Origin: Pseudoneurospora amorphoporcata
Lineage: Eukaryota > Ascomycota > Sordariomycetes > Sordariales > Sordariaceae
DNA: 64,000 nucleotides
Assembly: GCA_033297205.1 (NCBI GenBank)
Contig: MU859085.1
Coordinates: 186,001 to 250,000 of the forward strand
Direction of reading: 5' to 3'
Shown here: in pieces, positions 1-10,594 of the stretch
How positions within the stretch are numbered: the first letter of the stretch is position 1
Layout of the letters: every line of letters begins with the position of its first letter
Position numbers and translations under genes: made by a program
The notes under the pieces: model-generated
What the model was told of the DNA's origin: nothing
The model's database searches: none
Seen by the model: the letters and a program-made list of their open reading frames with translations, nothing else

Positions 1-56
1 TCCGAGTAAACCGCCTGCATCATCACCAAGCCAGACCCTTCACAACAACCATCATC

Positions 57-1007
57 ATGTCGGCTCAAACCCCCCTCAGAATCGGCTTCGTGCCCGAACA
101 CTTCTCCACCCCCCTCCACTTCGCCCAGAAGCACTACGGTCTCTCGGCCGAACTCGTCCCCTTCCCCTCCGGCACCGGGCACATGATCACCTCTCTCCGG
201 TCCGGCGAGATCGACGTAGCCGTCGGCTTGACCGAAGGCTGGGTAGCCGGCCTGGGCAAAGACCCCTCCATCGACGCCAACTATGGCACCGACGGCGGCT
301 ACCGTCTCGTAGGCACATACGTCGAAACCCCTCTCTGCTGGGCCATTTCCACGGGCGCCAACCGGGCCGAGATCGAGTCCGTCGACTCGCTCAAGGGCGG
401 CAAGATCGGCGTCTCTCGGATCGGCTCCGGTTCCTACGTGATGGGCTACGTGCTGGCTGATCAGCGCAACTGGCTGGTGCCGACGACGGCGGTGGGCACG
501 GAGATTGAGACTGCCTCCCCCTTTTCGGACTTTGTGGTGCTGAACACGTTCCAGAACTTGCGGGATGCGGTCAACGACGGAAGAGCGGATTTCTTCATGT
601 GGGAGCATTTCACGAGCAAGAAGTACTATGACAGCGGGGAGATCAGGCGCGTGGGCGAGATTTACACCCCCTGGAGCAGCTGGAAGATTGTTGCTTCTAC
701 CCGGTTGCTTGAGGGTGCTGAAAAGAAGAAGCTGGATGAGCGCGTGGAGGAGGCCATGGACAAGGTTAACGAGGGTATCAAGCACTTTGAGGAGCACCAG
801 GATGAGGCGGTCAAGTATATCAGCACGGAGCTGGATTACTCGGAGGAGGACGCGAGGGAGTGGTTGAAGACTGTCAAGTTCCCCAAGAGGGTGCAGGGCG
901 TTGATAAGGCGGTTATCGACAAGACTGTGAACATCTTGAGGAAGGCGGGTGTGTTGATCGAGGGAAGAGGCATGAAGCCGGAGGAGATGATTGCCAAGAC
1001 AAGGTAA
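57..1007 (+). CDS. Ca3427-like protein with type 2 periplasmic-binding-protein fold
   Basis: An uninterrupted 316-residue frame. It looks like a soluble fungal protein with the type 2 periplasmic-binding fold, as in the Candida albicans Ca3427 group. What is seen: a start directly on a beta strand (MSAQTPLRIGFVPEHF) with no signal peptide, the segment SGEIDVAVGLTEG typical of this fold near residues 56-68, a glycine-rich loop KIGVSRIGSGSYVMG near residues 115-129 where the second lobe normally contacts ligand, and a helical charged C-terminus. The start codon follows a CATCATC-rich leader and is the first ATG of the frame. Known of the family: the structure is that of bacterial solute receptors, but ligand and role in fungi are not settled. 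The related THI5/NMT1 pyrimidine-synthesis enzymes share the fold, but I do not see their hallmark cysteine-rich segment. The family call is a recognition from memory; the ligand is unknown. Confidence 0.8.
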   Translation: MSAQTPLRIGFVPEHFSTPLHFAQKHYGLSAELVPFPSGTGHMITSLRSGEIDVAVGLTEGWVAGLGKDPSIDANYGTDGGYRLVGTYVETPLCWAISTGANRAEIESVDSLKGGKIGVSRIGSGSYVMGYVLADQRNWLVPTTAVGTEIETASPFSDFVVLNTFQNLRDAVNDGRADFFMWEHFTSKKYYDSGEIRRVGEIYTPWSSWKIVASTRLLEGAEKKKLDERVEEAMDKVNEGIKHFEEHQDEAVKYISTELDYSEEDAREWLKTVKFPKRVQGVDKAVIDKTVNILRKAGVLIEGRGMKPEEMIAKTR

Positions 1008-1338
1008 ATGGATGATTAGGACATGATAGACAAAATGCGTTGCTTTTCGTGGGGAATCAAATCCGGGCTCAAACAATGTGGGCGGCGGCTCCTCGATGTC
1101 GAGCATAGGATTGCTTGATGGGATGTGAGGTGAGGGTTTTTCTGACCAATAAAAGTCCTCCGATCCTTCGACAGTTTGTATGATGCTGCAATTGAGTCCT
1201 CTTTGGCAAGTTATTGTTATTGTTTGCCGTCGTTGTCGTAGGCCTGTCTCTCAGCTCCCGTCCTACCTCCAAATGCGGAGCCGCTACCTGTAGCTTACTC
1301 CATATAAGTTCACCATTCTCTCCCATCTGCCAAGTTAT
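1008..1338. other. Intergenic, 3' flank of the binding-protein gene
   Basis: About 330 bases between the stop codon at 1007 and the tRNA-Ala gene. It should hold the 3' UTR of the upstream gene. I see no gene. Confidence 0.6.
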
Positions 1339-1426
1339 GGGCTAATGGTCTAGTGGTATGATTTCTGTTTTGCAATGCCTTGTCTTACAATACAGACGGT
1401 CCCGCGTTCAATCCGCGGTTAGTCCA
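1339..1426 (+). tRNA. tRNA-Ala(UGC) with a 16-nt intron
   Basis: The cloverleaf can be drawn by hand. Acceptor stem GGGCTAA (1339-1345) pairs with TTAGTCC (1419-1425), with discriminator A at 1426. The third pair is G3-U70, the classical alanine identity element. The D arm is GTCT...; the anticodon stem TCTGT (1364-1368) pairs with ACAGA (1392-1396); the anticodon TGC is at 1371-1373 after T33 and before A37. A canonical intron between positions 37 and 38 occupies 1375-1390. The T stem is CCGCG/CGCGG with loop TTCAATC. A T run at 1428 onward can serve as Pol III terminator. Matching identity element and anticodon make the call strong. Confidence 0.92.
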
Positions 1427-1881
1427 ACTTTTTGCTTCTTTTTGCTTTGCTCTGGTCTGTTCTTTGAAGTTCGACGATGCTGGCAGATATGTTTTCTCCT
1501 TTTTGTTTCATCAAGGGATCCCAGACTTCGATGATGCACCTCTGGAAATTGAGATGAACTGTTAGCCAAGCAAACGGCGCATTTACCGTGACGTTAACTT
1601 GCACGGGTTGACCCGCAATACGATATCCATACCTTCCTGTTCAACCTCTGGTCGCGCCTTCCCATCTGTCATTCCTGTCCATCTTGGCGCCGGCTGGTGC
1701 TGCAGCAGCTGTGCAAGTACAAGCAAGATCAATGAATGAACGAAAATCCAACTGGCTCAACCAAGCGCATCACCACATACATGCAACCTCCAAATCCGGC
1801 ACAAAACATCACGAAGCAAAAAAACGACTGCACATCGCTGCAAAGAAAGAGAATAATAAACCCATGATAGATAGCAACCTC

Positions 1882-1921
<40 letters not shown>

Positions 1922-1933
1922 GAAAAAGAAATG
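1427..1933. other. Intergenic between the two tRNA genes, with A36 run
   Basis: Holds the Pol III terminator T run just after tRNA-Ala and an uninterrupted run of 36 A at 1883-1918. On the minus strand that run is a T36 tract lying 16 bases past the tRNA-Ser 3' end, so it also acts as its terminator. Frames running through the A tract are artefacts. Confidence 0.6.
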
Positions 1934-2033
1934 CGTCACCTGCAGGATTCGAACCTGCGCTCCCGAGGGAACTGCCTAAACTTGCTTTCTTGCGAATAGC
2001 AGGGCAGCGCGTTAACCACTCCGCCAAAGTGAC
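1934..2033 (-). tRNA. tRNA-Ser(GCU) with a 19-nt intron
   Basis: Read on the minus strand. Acceptor GTCACTT pairs with AGGTGAC, discriminator G at 1934. A-box-like TGGCGGAGTGG and a perfect B box GGTTCGAATCC are present. The anticodon stem CTGCC pairs with GGCAG, and the loop gives anticodon GCT (plus-strand agc at 1998-2000) after T33. A canonical 37/38 intron is at 1978-1996. The long variable arm with a CCC/GGG stem is as required for a class II serine tRNA. The G discriminator is also the serine one. Confidence 0.92.
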
Positions 2034-2789
2034 TGTCAGTCAGTGGTTATTGTTAAAGGTGAGAGGTCGTGGAATAACCTATATGGGTAGCTAGATATGT
2101 AGATAGACAGACACACAACCCTTTTTCTTCTCCCTGTTTGTCCGTCAATTTTTCTATATCTCTTTTTTTTTTTTTTTTCCTTTGATCAATTTGCTCTGTT
2201 GTTTTTATTATAGGATGCCATCCTCTATGCCGGCAAAGCCCTTCATCTGTACAAATACTAAGAAGTAAGAGTTAATTGAGCCACAAATACCAGATAGTTT
2301 CCCAATTGGTACCTAGCTAGGAGAGGTATATAGAGCGTTGAGGAAGCACGGTGTTAGGTTTGCGGTTATGAGGTAAGACATTATATTAATTCGGGAGGAA
2401 AATTCACCAACTCGGGTCAGGACAGGCTGCCTCACTTGTCGGAAGCGCAAGAAGAAATGTGACGAGGTAAAATGCATCGCTGAGACTGACAATTTGACAA
2501 GTTCCAGGTACCTCCTCCTTCTTCCATGCGGAACCTCCAACCATAGGTCGTCCGCGAGCGCGGTTCCAGACGGCGGCGACGAAGACAGGTGCCGACTATA
2601 ACCGTCATAGCCTGGCCTATCTCATCATTCGGGTCACAGTGAGAATCTCGCGATGAATCGTCATCGTTGGTTGCCTCCTCCACGACTAAAATCTGTTACC
2701 AAATAGCCAAGGCGCGTGTCTATCACTACGGTAGGTACAATTCTCTCGCAACTCGCCCTCAGCGACACGCCCAACAAGTCTCAACCTTA
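2034..2789. other. Intergenic, no gene seen
   Basis: Contains a T16 run near 2163-2178 and a GGTACCTAGCTAGG motif near 2309. It lies between the tRNA-Ser 5' end and the 3' end of the AAA ATPase gene. No convincing coding sequence. Confidence 0.5.
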
Positions 2790-5535
2790 CTAGAAGGGGA
2801 TGTTGAGCATCTCGTGCAGTCTGCGTAGTGCAGGCTGGACTTGCTTCTCCCATTTCTCCTTGTCGTCCGCATAATCCTCGGCGCTCAGTTCTGTCCGCAG
2901 GATAGCCAATACATGGTATGCGCCAAGTGTCTTTTCCTCTGCGTTGGCGAAGGACACGGCTGTCCTCAGGGTATTCTTAATAGTCCGTCCCTGTTTCAAG
3001 CTCGCTGTCAGTGGTTTAACCAATTTGCGGAGGGAAGACATGGAATAACTCGTCGCTTACATTGATGGACAGTCTTCCGAGTTCGCGGAATACTTCGTCG
3101 GTCCACGATTGGTCTATGTCGGTATCCTTTTGAGTCTTCGCGAGATATGTCCAAATCTGGCTCTGAGCTTTGGAAGATAGCTTCGGGTATCCAATTGTCA
3201 GGTGGATATACGATCTGAAGTCCTCATCAAACTCTCTTTTGTGAGTTGAAATGAGGACCAGTACTCCCTGGAACGACTCCATCAATCTCAACAGAAGTTG
3301 GTAGAAAACTGCAAATGTCGCTAGTGAGTAAGGTATGCAGCAACGACTTTATATTATTCAGGTTGCTGGGTTTACCTCTAGCCATTGCCGGCGTATCTAT
3401 TGATAGGTCGAGTAGGTTACTCTTTTGGAAGAGAACATGCGCTTCATCGATCAGAGCGACTGCATTCCATTGCTGAGCCCTGCGGAAGAAGTTGCGCAGC
3501 CGTCTTTCGACTGTCTCAATCCCCCTTCCCAACTCCCTACTCGAGATTGAGTATAGAGGCTGTTCAAGAGTCTCTGCAATGCTTTCTGTTTACACCATTG
3601 TTAGCACATCATATTAGCCTGTCTCGCTACGTACCGAGTGCGCCAGGCATTGACAACACAAGAAGTTATACCTGCGGTAAATCTCTTTCCAAGCCCTGGT
3701 TCTCTGAAAGTAAAAGTCAATCAATGCCCCATTGATTTCTGCGCAGATAAAGAGACATAGAGTTATGCACTCCGCCACAGGGCATGCCGGATAATGGATA
3801 AGGGAATTGGATGACATACCCGTAAAAGTGAAATATCAACCCTCGTCGTTTCGCAGAAGAACCATCGTGAGAAACTGTACGTGGGTTCTTGTGTCCTTGG
3901 AGCAGCGTCTCGACTAGGCTTTTCGTGATCCGATCCTGTTGCAGATACGTCAAGGCGGATTTGTTCCATTCAACTCGCTGCAGCTTATCAGTGAGTATCC
4001 ACAGCCATTTTCTGCATCCTAAACCATAGACGGGGAGAGTGGCTGGGACCAGGAACCCAAATTCTTTCAATGTGATCTGGAACTTGCTGACGGAAGCTGC
4101 GGCCAGTCCGTCAATGGTTCGGTGATTGTGTAACTGAGGTGGCGGACGTGACGAGGCTTCTTGATATCTGTGCCCAGTCCAGTCGTACGTTGTTGCTGTG
4201 TTGAATCTCTCCCGGTGCCGGTCTTCTGGCAATCTGTCCCGCTCTCCACGCCTGCTTTCCTGTTCCGAAATTATGCCCCTTCCGTTCCAGCTTGGGTGAC
4301 TTGACGTTGCTGCATCCGGGGAGATAGTCTTGATATTCGTGGAAAAGAAATTGCGCCCTCCGGGAGGATCCTCCTTGAGATCTAACACAACTCGCTCACT
4401 GAGATCAAGAGTTGGACTTCCTCCTTGCCTGATATTAGCGTAGCTGCCGTCCCATGCCAAGGCGCTGTAACTGCAGCAAACGACATTGCTAAAATCAGGC
4501 CCAGTCCTAGTGACGAAGTTGTTGAACCGTTCTTTCAGTGTTGCTTCAAGCACTCCCCAGTCGTTATAGTGCTGAACAGGAGTTAATGACAGACTGGCGA
4601 TGTCGAGTAGATCCCTTTGATGTGGATCCAGGGCAAATTCCTGTCGTACCAGCACCGGTGACTCGCCGCCGAACCCAATTCTTAAGCCGGTAACCACCCA
4701 TGCGTTCTGCCCGTTGCTTGAATCAACCTCCAGCGACACATCCCGACAGATATAGCATTCTTTTATGATCCCGGTGTCGTGTACCAATAGCGAGTTTGGG
4801 GGGTAAATTGTCCATAGGATATCCCTGACAATCTTTCCCCTTGCCAAAAACTTCTCGTGGTCTTGGATAATGCTTGCCAAGAGCCTTTCTGGGTGGCGTA
4901 TGAACTCGTTAAGAGCGTTTGCATCCTTTTGCAGATCTTGGTCAGCGCCGTCATCGTCGGCTAGCGCTTGGATCTCCGCGCGATAGAAGAAAAATTCGCG
5001 GAATGGACTTTGAAATTTGATGGGAAACGACTGGAGGTCCGTAGTCTCGTAGCATTTTGTGACAATCTTCCGAAGCCAAACGCAAAGCGATCGCGAGTGG
5101 ATCTCCAATTGCATGCCCTTCGGCAATGGCAAACTTGTCAGGTAAGATGACTGCAATATACGACGAAGGATGATTGCGTAGTCTCCAAACTTCCATTCGG
5201 TCTCCCCTTTCCAAGATTCTCCGCGGCTGATGCGTGTGTCGGGCACAAAGTCCTTGGTCAGGGCATAAGTTGGGGGAGCATCAACCCAGTAGGCGCGATT
5301 CTCGACAATATCAACGAAGCCCTCAGATGGACGTGTAAAGCCATTCTCTTCCTGGATAATATCGAGCGACTTTGCTTTACGCTATTTCATTCCATGTGTC
5401 AGAAGTCAGAACGGCAGGTAACAAGCACCTTGAATTTTGCCAATCCATGGCTAGGGCATCTCATACCTTTTCATCTGATACGGTACCTCTTGCAAAATAA
5501 CCCGGAAGCCGGCTGCTGTAGGCAGCGAAAGACAT
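2790..5535 (-). CDS. AAA ATPase of the fungal DUF7025 type, six exons
   Basis: I assemble exons 5467-5535, 3820-5381, 3672-3703, 3376-3585, 3061-3308 and 2790-2990 (introns 85, 116, 86, 67 and 70 nt; all phases agree), giving 773 residues. The start is the ATG at 5535 (MSFAAYSSRL), which has AAC before it. A large N-terminal region of about 520 residues is of the kind fused to a single C-terminal AAA domain in many ascomycete proteins of unknown role. Walker A is split by the second intron and reads GEPGLGKR (residues 544-551): the catalytic lysine is present but the usual Ser/Thr after it is Arg. Walker B is ALIDEAH with D601 and E602. The later segments VLVLISTHKREFDEDF (sensor 1 region) and INGRTIKNTLRTA (lid, sensor 2 region) match the family. 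ATP hydrolysis may be weakened by the Arg. It is transcribed away from the gene at 6408. Confidence 0.85.
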
Positions 5536-6407
5536 GTTGATCCGCCGGAAGAGCCTCCTTTGGACTCTTGTGGTACAAGGTGACGAGAAGTCTTTTTTTG
5601 GGGTGCAACGCAGGGCCTGTACGATGTTGCAAAAGCACTTCGCAAAAAGCGAGAGAGAATGGAAGTGGTGCGTCGGTAGGGTACCTCTAAACAATGAAGT
5701 CCGCGGAGACAAAAGTCTCCTATCCCAGACTCGGCGAGAAAGAGCAGAACATCGCTTCACTAACAACTCCGTCCATTACATAACTACGGTACCTTACCTG
5801 CAGGGTCTGGTAAAGTATCAGGTCTTCTTTTTCCACTGCTTCCTTATTAGGCCGAGAGGGCAACCACGTGTTGGCGCGTAAAGGTATGCGCCTGCATGAG
5901 TTAACCGTCCCCGCTCACCCATCCTTTTTACCACAAAGCCAGCTGAGCGTACAGGTAGTGGACGAATCCGCTAAACAGGAACACACTTGGCGTGCTCTTA
6001 CAGGCGCCACGAGCGAGCCAGGGCGGTTCTGGATCAACCGGACGAAACTTAGATTGGAAGGCGCTACACAGGATGCAGATCATTTATTTTCAGCCTCAAT
6101 AACGCACGATAGTTGACTCCAGTGTGCAAGTGCCAATGATGGACCCATCCGAGCCAGCCCTAGAACTGCATAAAAAGGCTAGATATACCTTGGCTTTCTA
6201 CTTACCCATGTACCTGCCTATCCACATAGAAGTGCCTACATCCATCCATTTCCGTATTTTTCATCTTTCCCAGAATATCCGGGTTGCCTTACTCACCAAT
6301 TATCTGTGGACACACATGTTCCCGACGTCCCGTCGCTGACTCGCTCTCCCAAGTCTCACACATCCCAACCATCAGCGAGTGCAACAACAGGATTGCCTCT
6401 CCTTGTC
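5536..6407. promoter_or_regulatory. Divergent promoter region
   Basis: About 870 bases separate the starts of the AAA ATPase (-) and the membrane protein (+), so both promoters and 5' leaders must lie here. I see a CACGTG hexamer near 5861 and the recurrent GGTACC motif near 5503, 5680 and 5788. No clear TATA box. Confidence 0.45.
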
Positions 6408-8626
6408 ATGGCCGACAACTCTCTTCCCAGGCCAGTCAGCATGGCTGGAAAAAACAAGACGACGAACGACAAAAGGTTGTGCTTAGCATTCTTAACCAGA
6501 GACGGAGATGCCAGTGTCCCAACAACGAAACCCGTTAGGACGGCCAGCAAGTGTCATGAAAGAAGCGGATCGGAAAGCTCATCGTCCACTCAGAGTTGTC
6601 CAGGTCCAATCAGCATCGCCATCCAAGACGTTGTTGGAGATCTCGCCGTTTACAAACGCTTCCAGCTGCCGTCCCTTGCGCCGGAAATCGAAGTCAGCAA
6701 TCTTCCCAATTTCGACGACGTCACTCTGTATGGCATACCAGAGCAAGTACAAGAAGAGCTCTGGAATCTGGAGGCCTTTCGCTTCGCCAGGTCTCGATGG
6801 AAAGTTACCAAGAGCTAACGCTCATGTCGTAGAGATCTGGAATACCAACTAAAAGTGTGTCGAGGGGGTATGTGGAGTCGGATGACAGAGCGCAGGATCA
6901 CTTCCGGAGAGTTGATAAACTGCCCATGGAGGCTCGAGAGCTTCAGAGGTCGGACTCCAGCGCGCTCACAATTCTCTACTTTGAGAAATGTGCGAATTAT
7001 CAGAGGAGCCTTGTTGGTTTGATCGAGGGACTCCTGAGGCATATTCGCGGTGTCAAGCCCCCGCAAATTTCCCCGCTGGCGCTGGCATCCTCCTCGATAT
7101 TTGAGATTTCTGGGATGGTTTACGAAACTGGGTTCAACGGTTTCCGAACGCTGGTCTTCCAGGACGAGAAACAAAACTTCTATGGGACGTCGGATACGCA
7201 CATCGTAAATTATGCTCGAAATGCCTTCCACCTCCTCGACCAGGCGGTTAGTTCCCTTCAGACGTCTACAAGGAATCACGCGGAAAATACAGTTGCTGAA
7301 ACTGTCTTTATTCCACCACATCAAAATGGTCAGGGATCGGTTGAGACATCGCTATCATGGAGCTATACAGCTGAAGACCATCACACTACGGGCAGCCAAC
7401 GAAAATCTGGCGGACAGGCTAGAGACCCCTTCCGACTCCGGTCGATGTCTCACATCATCACCGTCCTCATCCCAATGTCGCTGGCAAATCCCTCCCTTGT
7501 GATTTCCGTGTCCGACTTCTTTGGTTGGTTGGCATATGATAAGCATATGAGACTGAGTTCCCAGAGCTCAAACAAACGCGAGACGGATACTTTCAGACCC
7601 CGCGTTTTCGCAAGGTACACTGCCTACTTTTCGCTATGTACGGAGGACTATACCAATCAGCGACGGAACCTTCGTGATTCGAATGAGCCAAGGTCACTTT
7701 CAAAGGCTTTGATGCGCAACAACTATCTTCTTGAACATGAAGGCGATGGGCCTTTTCCCTATTCACGGGTTGAGACAACATTTCCCCGGGTTTCTACGAC
7801 ACCAAGCAGGGAAAACACTGAGCCTCTTCCAAAAGACCAACACAGCTCATTCGAGGGGATTATCACACGACGTCAAGAGCTCGACGCTGTTGGGCAAAGG
7901 ATGAAATCTTGGGTTTTTGAGGAGAAGGGTGTCATGGTCAAGTGTAAAACATACGTGGCGTTGACTATGTTAAGCGCAACAGTGCTTGCTGCTAGTGGCC
8001 TAGCTGTTGGTGTTACATTGGGCCCAAGAATAAGTGCCGTGGACCCGTTCAACCTCACGAGTTACTGTTGGGCTCTGGCGGCCTTCGTCATCCTCGTTGC
8101 GAAGAGTATCCGGGTTAAAGAGTGGACGTGGAACGACTTCCTCCATTCACGTGTTCTCTGCAAAAGTGTTTCAGAGCTTTCCTCCGTTACGGGAATCGAT
8201 GAGCAGCTTGTTCTTGCGAAGTTGGTCCAGGAAGACGCAAATTCAATCCTGGAGACTAGAGGCCCTTTCAACCAAGTGTTCGAAGGCCGCAAATCTGGGG
8301 ATGGCTTTTCAATAGATCGGCCTATCGGAATTTGGGCAATGCTTGTCAGTGGGATCATTATGATCGAAGTCGAAACTCTTGATGGGCGAAGACTGGTTAG
8401 TCTGGATCTGCGCCGAGGAACTAAACTCGCTGTGGTGCAGAATCGGGGCGAAGATCATTATAGATGTTTGTACAGCAAGGAGGGTCAAATCCTGGATCCT
8501 ACAGCACGGGAGGTTATGGGTAAAGAAGTCCAAGGCTCAATAGTGGTGGTGCAGTTGAAGCGAGGAGGAATTACGTGGACTAGAGCCTTGGGGTTGTATT
8601 CGAACAAGGAGGCATTCTTCGTGTAG
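6408..8626 (+). CDS. Unknown fungal membrane protein
   Basis: I do not recognise the family. The first good ATG is 6408 (MADNSLPRP, G at -3 and +4). The main exon runs in one frame to the stop at 8624-8626. It carries two hydrophobic segments near the middle-to-C-terminal part (around plus 7950-8025, TYVALTMLSATVLAASG, and 8055-8110, SYCWALAAFVILVAK), then a charged segment and a C-terminal beta-rich tail. So it is probably anchored by two helices. The N-terminal splicing is ambiguous: either one 86-nt intron 6747-6832 (GTACAA donor, GCTAACG branch, TAG acceptor, phase kept), or two introns 6791-6832 and 6855-6946, which would give the more helix-like junction NLEAFRFARDLEYQLK. Both end in the same frame. 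The divergent arrangement with the AAA ATPase may mean co-regulation; that is inference. Confidence 0.65.
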
Positions 8627-9146
8627 ATAAGCTAGTTCATCACATAGCACTGTTGGCGGTGTCAGCACAAGCAACGTACGGTACCTAACTTCCGAGACTA
8701 AAATTTCCTTACCTCACACTTGAGCCTTCCAGCATCAAGCTTAATTATACAACCCCCATCCCGTATAATTTAACTCCATCTCCAGCTCCATCGATCCTCC
8801 TGATGTCCCCTAAAATGGCACGCACTTGGATACCAGGAATCGTAGATCCATAGTAGGTACTTATACTCATTGAGGCCCCTCAACCTTTATCCCACCCAAA
8901 TCTTTGACAGGCCACAAATGGGCCTGGTCAAGTCGCTTGCTGTGCTCTCGCGCCTGCATGACGAACAAAGCCGTCTTTGACGGCGAATTCTATATCGTTG
9001 GTCGGTATGCGTTCGGTCCATTTCTACGACTGGACTCCTATCACCTGTTCCAGAGCAGCCGACTGCCCGTGTTGTTTGGAGCTTGGCGGCCTTGTCGGTT
9101 CTAGTCCAGCTTAAACGGCAGGCTTAGGTTGCTTCACTTCGGGAAG

Positions 9147-9182
<36 letters not shown>

Positions 9183-9574
9183 GACATTGAATGAAAACTG
9201 CATAGTAGAGGAAGTAACGTAAAGAGACAAAAACAAAGGAAGATACCTATCCAAAAAAAAAGTGGTTGGCAGCTTTTGACCACGGGCCACACACAATAAC
9301 CGGAATTGCCTGCGGTGGTTCATTGGCGATAGAAATACCTAATGTCGACATTCGCACCTGCCACACAAACACAATCTACCTACCTACCTTACCTACCATG
9401 CAGTATTGGCATGTACGTCTGTCTGATGGAAGCAGGTCGCAGGCACTCGCTGTTTTCTCAGAAAAAAAACGTAAGACGACGGGATGGAAGCAAAACACCA
9501 AAGACAGCGAGGCAACATGAAGATTGCGGAGGCAGATAAGCAGATCTCTACATGTAGTGAGAGGTAGGCAGCGC
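8627..9574. other. Intergenic with A33 run
   Basis: No coding sequence seen. Holds a run of 33 A at 9147-9179 and CTACCTACCTTACC-type tandem tetranucleotides near 9377-9398. Confidence 0.5.
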
Positions 9575-9842
9575 TACCGTAAAAACTCGAGAAACTGGCC
9601 GAAAGCTTTTCCAGTTTTTCTGGCAGATATGTACAGGGAGCTGGCAGACTCAGCCCGCTTCCTGTACATGTAAATGTATGTGCGTTAAGGTGAGGGAGCA
9701 ATGTTTCTGGTCGGGGGTTTGTTGACTGGGCCTTTACCGTAACATGTCGGCTGCACAGGATTACATACGCTTGCTTGTCCTGCCTTACGTCTGCCAGAAA
9801 AACTGGAAAAGCTTTCGGCCAGTTTCTCGAGTTTTTACGGTA
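9575..9842. mobile_element. Foldback MITE with perfect 53-bp inverted arms
   Basis: Bases 9575-9627 and 9790-9842 are exact reverse complements over 53 bp, separated by 162 bp. If the outermost TA on each side is the target duplication, the element proper is CCGTAAAAACTCGAG... (9577-9840, 264 bp), as expected of a non-autonomous Tc1/mariner-type element. The spacer has a second, smaller inverted repeat (ATGTACAGG with CCTGTACAT, about 9628-9669). There is no coding capacity. Arm identity means it is young or has escaped RIP. Superfamily is inferred from the TA only. Confidence 0.8.
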
Positions 9843-10594
9843 TATAGTGCAAGTGATGGAAATCATTATTTTTATTCATTCCTAACGGCTCGGTCTGGTT
9901 CCAACAATCTACAAGCGTACCTCCACTACCTCTACGGTACATGATAAGTCACACCGTCCAGTCCAGTGCAAACACCAACTTCTACTCTCCTTCACCTTAT
10001 CCTCACCTGCCCTTCATGCCCTCCCCCATCATCCATCCATAGACAGCCGTACCTGGATCAACCTAGAGATTACCTAGGTACCTTAGGTTTGTCCGTCAGG
10101 TTCAATCAGGCCTTCCAGATTTAACCCACCCACCCGACGCCGCTATTCCATGTCACCCATCCATCCCATGTCCCGTCTCCATTGATGCGTACAAGGGCCC
10201 AATATACCTGTACTATGCAATCCGGTAATGTAGGTACGTACACATTACCGTACTATGTGATATGCTAAAGTTGGATGGATGTAAAAGGAGGTAACTACCT
10301 CTATGTAAACAAAAGAAATTGTAGGTAGGTAGGTAGGTAAGTATGTATGTAGTCCTGGGTCCATGTCCATCCATATCCATGGGTGTCTTCTGGTTCCCCG
10401 TCGTTTTTTGCGTCCTCCTCTTGCTGCTCCTCCTTGATTTCCATTTCTGATCCAATTCTCCAAGCATGCTAACTGTTGGTTCCAACATACTTTATGCAAC
10501 CGAATCGCTCATGCTTCAGCCATGCCTCCTCACGTCGACGCCGATGCTCATTGATGCAGATCGATGCAGATATACATGCATGCCACCAGACCTC
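9843..10594. other. Intergenic with TAGG/TATG tandem repeats
   Basis: No gene seen. Contains TAGGTAGGTAGGTAGG followed by TATGTATG around 10321-10350, and CCTAGGTACCTTAGG near 10074. Includes the 3' flank of the following minus-strand gene. Confidence 0.5.

Noticed and set aside
1684..2094. 136-codon frame across the A36 run and tRNA-Ser
   Set aside because: Poly-lysine from a homopolymer and antisense of a tRNA gene.
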